Source of the DNA: Hermodice carunculata
Lineage: Eukaryota; Annelida; Polychaeta; Eunicida; Amphinomidae
Assembly (NCBI GenBank): GCA_964020975.1
Contig: OZ026619.1
Coordinates: 89,100,562 to 89,164,561 of the forward strand
DNA: 64,000 nt
Reading direction: 5' to 3'
The position numbers were made by a program, and so were the translations under genes. Each line of letters starts with the position of its first letter. Position 1 is the stretch's first letter. Below, piece after piece: positions 63,571 to 64,000 of this stretch. The notes below the pieces were generated by a model. The model was not told the DNA's origin. It did no database searches and saw nothing but the letters and a program-made list of their open reading frames with translations.

Positions 63571-64000
63571 ATGGGGGATTCAAGTGTAGGCTCGGTAGTA
63601 GACGGCACCGCATGCACAAGGTGCCGGCCAGTTAAACTTTAAAAACGCCAAAATAGAGAACCTGGCATGTTCCAAGTTGCGATGCACTTCAAATCAATCC
63701 CGATTATTTGAAACAAAGTTTGAAACACAGGGGAATTACGATACTTGAATGAATGACAGCTACATTTTCGTCGTACATGATGGCAAAACACTTTGACACT
63801 TTGGAGTCTCCTCAAAAAGCGGTAGTTTGCGGTGTGTTTTGCCAAATTTTCCCGGTCGGTGGTCGCTCACGACAGTACATTTAACATTAGAAAAACATCC
63901 GTAATTATACATGTAATAAAGAATGTAACATTCAAAATATGTGTTTATCTCATTCAAGGGGTAATACATGACGGAGAAAGTGCGGGAGTTGAAAAAAGAC
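63571..64000. other. No gene recognised at the right edge
   Basis: Minus-strand frames here have no recognisable motif. A repeat of the tttgcggtgtgttttgcc type near 63820 echoes the preceding unit. Confidence 0.4.

Noticed and set aside
63760-63969. Minus-strand frame that at first looked like a THAP-type N-terminus
   Set aside because: The Cys and His of the C2CH signature are not in place.

Overview
This is AT-rich, intron- and repeat-dominated animal DNA. The evidence is three degenerate LINEs with apurinic-endonuclease and reverse-transcriptase domains, a fossil Ty3/Gypsy element, very long (TA)n, (TG)n, (GA)n, (TTTA)n and (ATC)n tracts, and a spliced gene with GT/AG introns. The repeats fit a marine invertebrate such as a hemichordate, cephalochordate or lophotrochozoan. 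The sequence alone does not let me choose between them, and I see no bacterial-style gene organisation.

Only one host gene can be supported. It is on the minus strand (13584-20038) and continues past the last exon I can see. It has nine small exons, all symmetric phase 1-1, of two alternating kinds: A exons (138 or 120 bp, Pro/Thr/Lys/Glu-rich linker) and B exons (57 bp, a 19-residue Ala/Glu/Lys helix). A long acidic terminal exon with the stop codon follows. Part of the array (17100-19420) is a recent genomic amplification of a 711-bp unit that has lost its B exon. Every exon can be skipped without a frame change. I do not recognise the protein.

Layout. 1-176: end of a diverged LTR. 1560-8775: a dispersed repeat (called R1 here) interrupted by a fossil Ty3/Gypsy element (1910-5443). 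Its 3' half plus flank is duplicated in tandem (3317-5935 and 5936-8579) and differs visibly only in homopolymer and microsatellite lengths. 8894-9820 and 21180-21790: repeat family R2. 10040-10500, 23170-23810, 29945-30240, 31930-32695, 47910-48165 and 51290-53110: repeat family R3, with a large inverted pair at 51257-53110 and a further end fragment to 54458. 28500-29480 and 35120-42630: repeat family R4 (about 480-bp units); the second block is split by two LINEs, one plus-strand (37585-39178) and one minus-strand (39450-42480). 30993-31623: candidate LTR sharing its 3' end with position 1-176. 45413-45684: inverted-repeat element full of TGCGTA motifs. 48690-49085: palindromic CGAAAAC-rich block. 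55250-57790: third LINE, minus strand. 60840-61830 and 62990-63080: weak candidate transcription units.

The rest is intergenic or intronic sequence in which I recognise nothing. I saw no tRNA, rRNA or CRISPR array by eye. The six large open frames over the microsatellites are simple-sequence translations, not genes.
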